Assembly: GCA_030043235.1 (NCBI GenBank)
Contig: JASHYF010000321.1
Span: forward strand, 1-9,601
Reading direction: 5' to 3'
Length of the DNA stretch: 9,601 bases
Origin: Solirubrobacteraceae bacterium
Lineage (GTDB): Bacteria > Actinomycetota > Thermoleophilia > Solirubrobacterales > Solirubrobacteraceae
Both the position numbers and the translations under genes were made by a program. The notes below the pieces were generated by a model. The model worked only from the letters and a program-made list of their open reading frames with translations, searched no databases and was not told where the DNA came from. Below are positions 6,867 through 9,601 of the stretch, in pieces (position 1 is the first letter of the stretch; each line of letters opens with the position of its first letter).

Positions 6867-8132
6867 CTAGTGGAATGGCGGGGTCGCGTCGCTCTCCGCG
6901 CGCGCCACGCCCCTGCTGTCCCTGAGCACCAGGCTGACCAGGTAGTTGCCGCGCTGCCGTGGCACCGGAACCCAGAATTTCCCTGCGATCGACTCGTGTT
7001 CGACCGTCGGGCGGATCTTCGCCGCTGGCACATCCAGCCACCACTGCTTCGCGAGCAGCTGTCTACTTTCGCTCGACAGCAGCGACCATTCGAGCGTCAC
7101 CTCCTCGCCCGCGAACCCGTCGAGGTCGACCGTGTAGCTGATCATCGCCCCGATCGGATACAGCCGGCTGCCGATGACGTCCGCGCGCGAGTCGTCGAAC
7201 GCGGTGGCGACGGCTTCGGCCGCCTTGACCGGGTTGGGGTCGTACGTCAGCGCCTTGTCGATCTCAGCGGTTGCGCCGCACGCTGACCGGCACGCGCTGG
7301 GCAGCGCCAGCCTCGGAGTCGCCCCCCTGGGGCTCGTCCCCGAGGCTCCTGTTTTCGGTTCTTTCCCTCGCGCTGCGCCCGGGGGACTCGGCGCCGACTC
7401 TTCGGCGGCCGCAAGGACGTCGACGACGGCGGCCGCCTTGGCCTTCGGCGCCCCCGTGCCTTCTGCGACCGACGCGCCCTGGACGTGGTGAACTACCGGC
7501 CCGGAAGGCTGCTGTGAGATCGAGCTCGTGCTCGAGGAGCCGCTGGCGCTCGTCGTCGTCGCGACCTTCCCAGGGTGGCTCCCGCCACTGGACGTGCCCG
7601 TCGTCGAGGTGGACGTGCCGGTCGTCGAGGTGGACGTGCCCGTCGTCGAGGTGGAGGTGCCCGTGATGCCCGTCGAGGTGCTCGTCCTCGCCATCGGCGC
7701 GCCCGCGGGCGCGCTCGAGGTAGGCGCGTGCGGCGCGCTCGCGTCGGCTGCCAGCCGGTAGGCGATCGCCCCCGTCTGGGCGGTATAGGGAGAGCCCCGC
7801 ACCGCGCCTTCCCCTTGCACCCGTGCGTCGTACTGTTCGAGGCTGACTTCCGGGTAGGCGGTCACGCCGCTGAAGTTCGCTTCGAGCGCGTTCGAGGTCT
7901 TCGGCAGCAGCGCAACGACGGCGCCGATGGCGCCCGCGACGGTGCCCACCGTGGCTATGACTGCGAGGACGCGACTCCTGGTGCTGAACAGGAGCTCGCG
8001 TATGTTTCTCTTGCGGCGCCTCGCTTTGCGCGGCGGCGTGCGCGCGGCTGACGACCGGGCCGGTCGCGACGCCCGGCCCGGCCGCGACGCCCGGCCCGGC
8101 CGCGATTTTTGCGGTTTGCTGTGCGGAGCCAT
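6867..8132 (-). CDS. Predicted single-pass membrane protein with Thr/Ser-rich linker and C-terminal beta-rich domain, function unknown
   Basis: I do not recognise a family. The 421-residue protein starts with a basic tail containing the repeat RPGRAS (11-16, 17-22) and KARRRKRNIREL (36-47), then one membrane segment (about 55-77: VLAVIATVGTVAGAIGAVVALL). The basic side should stay in the cytoplasm with the rest outside. After a short folded-looking stretch (78-130), residues 131-290 are a low-complexity Thr/Ser/Ala/Pro linker with three TSTSTTG heptads (160-180) and a CRSAC pair (281-285). Residues 291-421 look like a beta-rich domain, with alternating hydrophobic stretches such as SYTVDLDGFAGEEVTLEWSL and GNYLVSLVLRD. 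The ATG at 8132 is used; a weak GGAAGAG lies upstream. A promoter is seen at 8188-8215. Codon usage is GC-rich in third positions, like its neighbours. It could be a cell-envelope or stalk-like protein, but this is inference. Confidence 0.8.
   Translation of the reverse strand: MAPHSKPQKSRPGRASRPGRASRPARSSAARTPPRKARRRKRNIRELLFSTRSRVLAVIATVGTVAGAIGAVVALLPKTSNALEANFSGVTAYPEVSLEQYDARVQGEGAVRGSPYTAQTGAIAYRLAADASAPHAPTSSAPAGAPMARTSTSTGITGTSTSTTGTSTSTTGTSTSTTGTSSGGSHPGKVATTTSASGSSSTSSISQQPSGPVVHHVQGASVAEGTGAPKAKAAAVVDVLAAAEESAPSPPGAARGKEPKTGASGTSPRGATPRLALPSACRSACGATAEIDKALTYDPNPVKAAEAVATAFDDSRADVIGSRLYPIGAMISYTVDLDGFAGEEVTLEWSLLSSESRQLLAKQWWLDVPAAKIRPTVEHESIAGKFWVPVPRQRGNYLVSLVLRDSRGVARAESDATPPFH
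7591..7653 (-). repeat. Three tandem 21-bp repeats coding a Thr/Ser/Gly heptad
   Basis: Units at 7591-7611, 7612-7632 and 7633-7653 are identical except for one C/G change in the middle unit. A degenerate fourth unit continues to 7680. On the minus strand each encodes a permutation of TSTSTTG in the outer linker of the membrane protein. The unit length is a multiple of three, so copy-number change would keep the frame. Confidence 0.93.
8052..8103 (-). repeat. 18-bp tandem repeats coding RPGRAS/RPARSS
   Basis: Two exact 18-bp units (8068-8085 and 8086-8103) and a diverged third unit (about 8052-8067) encode the RPGRAS-RPGRAS-RPARSS series in the basic cytoplasmic tail of the membrane protein. 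The unit again preserves frame. Confidence 0.85.
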
Positions 8133-8187
8133 GCCCTTGGTTGCTCTTCCGACGGCAGAGCCAGACGCCCCCGGCGGGCGCGTACAG

Positions 8188-8215
8188 GCTATAGGGAGTC
8201 TTCTGGAGTGTCCAA
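8188..8215 (-). promoter_or_regulatory. Candidate promoter of the membrane-protein gene
   Basis: The minus strand has TTGGAC (8215-8210) and TATAGC (8193-8188) separated by 16 bases; TAGCCT at 8191-8186, 18 bases from the -35, is an overlapping alternative. The start codon is 55 bases below the -10, so this transcript would have a leader, unlike the other genes here. The box lies within the 8133-8255 intergenic stretch, which shows nothing else. Confidence 0.5.
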
Positions 8216-8255
8216 CTCGGCTCAGCTCGCGGCGCGCGATCAGAGCCGGACCGTC

Positions 8256-8390
8256 TCAGAACAGCCCCAGCGCGCCGCCTGCCTGATGCACGAGGTCGAA
8301 CAGCGGTTGGGGGATGATGCCAAAGAAGATCGTCGCCGCGCCGGCGAGCACGGCCACGAGCGCCACCTCGAGCTGCGTTGATGCGGCCGC
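8256..8390 (-). pseudogene. nuoN: Remnant of the C-terminus of a NuoN-like NADH-quinone oxidoreductase subunit
   Basis: The minus-strand frame from 8390 to the TGA at 8258-8256 reads AAASTQLEVALVAVLAGAA followed by TIFFGIIPQPLFDLVHQAGG and ALGLF, 44 residues with no start codon of their own in a sensible place. The hydrophobic helix followed by GIIPQPLFDLV matches the last transmembrane helix and tail of NuoN (or the related MnhD/NuoM antiporter-like family), where G-I-x-P-x-P-L is typical. An in-frame TAG at 8393-8391 ends the preceding RES frame, so the rest of NuoN (over 400 residues) is missing. It cannot act as a complex I subunit. It is either the end of a gene cut by insertion or deletion, or a duplicated 3' end left by an integrating element. 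The assignment rests on sequence recognition by eye. Confidence 0.7.
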
Positions 8391-8916
8391 CTAGGTTCGC
8401 AGCCCCGTTGGCGGAGGGGGCGGCTCGGAGACTCGGCGCGGAGGTGGCAGTGGTTTCGCACCAGTTACGCCGCGTTCGTCTCGAAAGAGGCAGAGAACCT
8501 GTCCCGTAGGTCGCGCAGCACTCGGCGCGATCAGGCCAGCCCAGCCCTCGCGAGCAAGCTGCTCGCCGATCTGTTGGTAGGCGAGCCAGCCACTACTCGA
8601 GGGGCCTGGCAATGCGAGGCCGACAGCCGCCAGACGATCACCTGACGCCAGGTCGGCGACCTCGACGTCGACGTTCCATGTCCACATCTCCCGTGGCATC
8701 TGTGCGAGTGGCGGTATCGCTCGCTCGGCCAAGTGCCCGATACCACTCCGCCCAGGCGGTCTCCTCGCTGTCCGCGAGATAGATGGCGTCTACGACGTCG
8801 CCGCGTTGCCAGCGGTTGTCAGGCGGCGGGTAGCGCTTGGGGAGCGGGGAAGCCCCTGGGTAGGCGTGCTTGACCCAGCGTCCGCGCACGGCGATCGCTG
8901 TGACGGCGAGCGCCAC
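8391..8916 (-). pseudogene. RES-domain toxin gene with a one-base frameshift
   Basis: Two overlapping frames together make one RES protein of about 175 residues. The first, from GTG at 8916, gives RGRWVKHAYPG, then NRWQRGDVVDAIYLADSEET and AWAEWYRAL up to 8731, then runs out of frame to a stop at 8638. The second continues as AERAIPPLAQMPREMWTWNV and on to APSAARPTGQVLCLFRDERG, ending at the TAG at 8391. Removing one G of the minus-strand CTTGGCC near 8730 joins them as WYRAL-AERAIPP. RES toxins degrade NAD+ and use Arg, Tyr, Glu and Ser; here these are probably the RW near residue 35, the YLA Tyr, the Glu of AWAE, and the Ser of APSAA, which lies after the break. The GTG follows the antitoxin stop by one base, so the pair is coupled. 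As written, the toxin would be truncated and inactive; a sequencing error is the alternative. The Pro-rich tail (VSEPPPPPTGLRT) may come from the junction with the NuoN remnant. Confidence 0.82.
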
Positions 8917-8917
8917 G

Positions 8918-9256
8918 TCAGCTTGCGCCTGGGTCCTCGAGCCCTGAGATCAGGCGGGCGACAGAACGGTAGTCGCCTTTGGCGATGCGGTCGATCGGCT
9001 TGTCATCGTCGAGTGCGGGGATCGGCTTGCTCAACCAGACCGGGATGTAGGAGGGGCGGATGACGCGGGCAAGGCGTTCGACCAGCGATGAGAGCTCGGC
9101 CAGTCGCTCGGCACGCACTCCGCTCGGGGCGCTTCGGCGGGCGAGCCATTCGCGGACCGTGCTCGGCGCCGCTCCGGTCGCGCGGGCGATGTCACGGTCG
9201 GACAGGTGGCCGGTGTCATGGACGTGGATTGCCTCTTCGGCGTACGCGAGTGTCAT
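8918..9256 (-). CDS. Xre/MbcA/ParS-type antitoxin of a RES toxin-antitoxin pair
   Basis: The 112-residue protein has an N-terminal helix-turn-helix (about 18-43: LSDRDIARATGAAPSTVREW) and a C-terminal toxin-binding domain (about 68-110) with the family pattern IPVWLSKPIPALDDDKPIDR, then IAKGDYRSVARLISGLE, the DUF2384 region. In this family the antitoxin binds and blocks the RES toxin and usually represses its own promoter through the helix-turn-helix. The antitoxin-first order, the one-base gap to the toxin GTG and the RES partner all fit. The ATG at 9256 lies six bases after a -10 box, so the mRNA is probably leaderless. The gene is intact although its toxin carries a frameshift; that would relax selection on the pair, or it may still control other promoters. 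Confidence 0.9.
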   Translation of the reverse strand: MTLAYAEEAIHVHDTGHLSDRDIARATGAAPSTVREWLARRSAPSGVRAERLAELSSLVERLARVIRPSYIPVWLSKPIPALDDDKPIDRIAKGDYRSVARLISGLEDPGAS

Positions 9257-9262
9257 GGCTCA

Positions 9263-9291
9263 ACGATAGCGCATCGGCGTGAAACCGGCAA
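9263..9291 (-). promoter_or_regulatory. Promoter of the antitoxin-toxin operon
   Basis: The minus strand has TTGCCG (9291-9286), a 17-base spacer and TATCGT (9268-9263), then six bases to the ATG at 9256. Both hexamers and the spacing fit a main sigma-factor promoter, the best one in the window. Transcription would start at the ATG itself. Confidence 0.65.
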
Positions 9292-9312
9292 GATACTGGC
9301 AGCAAGCGGGAC

Positions 9313-9336
9313 CGACGATCGTCTTCGTCATCGTCG
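9313..9336. promoter_or_regulatory. Palindromic site upstream of the antitoxin promoter
   Basis: GACGATCGTC (9314-9323) is a perfect 10-bp palindrome. In addition CGACGAT (9313-9319) is the inverted repeat of ATCGTCG (9330-9336). The sites lie 22-45 bases above the -35 box of the toxin-antitoxin promoter. They could be operators for the antitoxin, but such autorepression sites more often overlap the promoter, so the role is uncertain. Confidence 0.35.
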
Positions 9337-9374
9337 TAGATCGTGCTCGCTGCGATTGCTAGCCAGGTTCCACT

Positions 9375-9380
9375 ATTATA
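9375..9380 (-). promoter_or_regulatory. Isolated consensus TATAAT on the minus strand
   Basis: A perfect TATAAT sits in an unusually AT-rich patch of the intergenic region, on the strand that reads towards the antitoxin gene about 120 bases away. The hexamer 17 bases upstream is TAGCTG, a poor -35. It may be a second upstream promoter or chance. Confidence 0.25.
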
Positions 9381-9566
9381 AGAAGCTCTCGACGGCACAG
9401 CTAGAGCGATGCGAGGCGTGCCTGTCGAACCTCGCGCGGCCAGGAAGCGCGAGAGCGCCGCCAGCAGCGCGTGATCCGCTGGCGGCAGACCGCTATCGGC
9501 ACTGCGATTTCCACGTCCTCGATGAGCGACGTCTGTGGCGAGGACTCTCCGATGTTGCTCGCGCAC
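9381..9566 (-). other. Unassigned sequence, possibly a decayed transposase fragment
   Basis: The last 345 bases (9257-9601) contain no convincing gene. Open frames exist on both strands but none has a clear ribosome binding site, promoter or recognisable domain. One minus-strand frame reads LPPADHALLAALSRFLAARG, which resembles the stretch near the N-terminus of integrase-core transposases (pattern P-A-D-R-A-L-L-A-A-L-S-R-x-L-P). The resemblance stops after about 16 residues and the neighbouring frames do not extend it cleanly. I regard it as a weak hint of a mobile-element remnant. Confidence 0.2.
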
Positions 9567-9601
9567 TCCAGCTCGGCGACTGAGGCCGGCCTCGCTCAGA
9601 A

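Noticed and set aside
7528..7761. Plus-strand frame with VPVVEVD repeats
   Set aside because: It is the complement of the Thr/Ser heptad repeat of the minus-strand membrane protein; it has no promoter or domain, and the minus-strand protein has a coherent layout with a membrane segment.
8190..8199. TATAGGGAGT, and a similar TATAGGGAGA near 7787, resembling the end of a T7 promoter
   Set aside because: Only the last few bases match and the upstream recognition part is missing at both places; one lies inside a coding region. Judged to be chance.
8109..8381. Plus-strand open frame opposite the NuoN remnant
   Set aside because: Its product is a basic low-complexity sequence, whereas the minus strand encodes a recognisable hydrophobic NuoN-like tail.
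8638..8916. A stand-alone 92-residue protein from the first RES frame
   Set aside because: Its last 30 residues are Arg-rich out-of-frame sequence, and the RES domain continues in the next frame, so it is half of a frameshifted gene and not a separate small protein.
9206..9583. Plus-strand 125-codon frame at the right end
   Set aside because: It overlaps the antitoxin start and promoter, has no visible promoter or ribosome binding site of its own, and shows no recognisable domain.

Overview
The window is a GC-rich chromosomal segment that looks actinobacterial. The closest match by eye is a Thermoleophilia/Solirubrobacterales-type genome, but that is inference from the GC-rich codon use, the style of the ThyX and PepF-like proteins, and start codons that sit 6-10 bases after TANNNT -10 boxes (leaderless or nearly leaderless transcripts). 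No rRNA, tRNA, CRISPR array or intact insertion sequence was seen.

Left part (1-1285, minus strand): a reading frame open to the left edge encodes the N-terminal 110 residues of the flavin-dependent thymidylate synthase ThyX, interrupted by an intein. The visible 318 residues of intein carry the N-terminal splicing blocks and both LAGLIDADG homing-endonuclease motifs. The intein starts directly before the point where ThyX should continue with its THELVRHR-like active-site motif; the C-terminal splice junction lies outside the window. The intein DNA is visibly less GC-rich than its surroundings.

Centre (1286-6866, plus strand): a 73-bp divergent promoter region separates thyX from a two-gene operon for an exporter-type ABC system: a LolD/MacB-like ATPase and a large two-module FtsX-type permease, overlapping by one base. 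The 3' end of the permease gene is duplicated just downstream as a 28-bp direct repeat. An M3-family oligoendopeptidase F-like metallopeptidase follows under its own promoter; it carries a glycine-rich insertion of about 40 residues. The peptidase converges on the next gene across a short gap with two small hairpins.

Right part (6867-9601, minus strand): a probable membrane-anchored extracytoplasmic protein of unknown function has an Arg/Pro repeat in its cytoplasmic tail and a Thr/Ser/Gly heptad repeat in its outer linker. Upstream of it lies a 44-residue remnant of the C-terminus of a NuoN-like complex I subunit, then a RES-type toxin gene broken by a one-base frameshift, then an intact Xre/MbcA-type antitoxin gene with a good promoter. 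The last 345 bases hold that promoter, a palindromic site, an isolated consensus -10 box and perhaps a decayed transposase fragment. The NuoN remnant beside a toxin-antitoxin module suggests the edge of an inserted or rearranged accessory segment continuing beyond the right edge.
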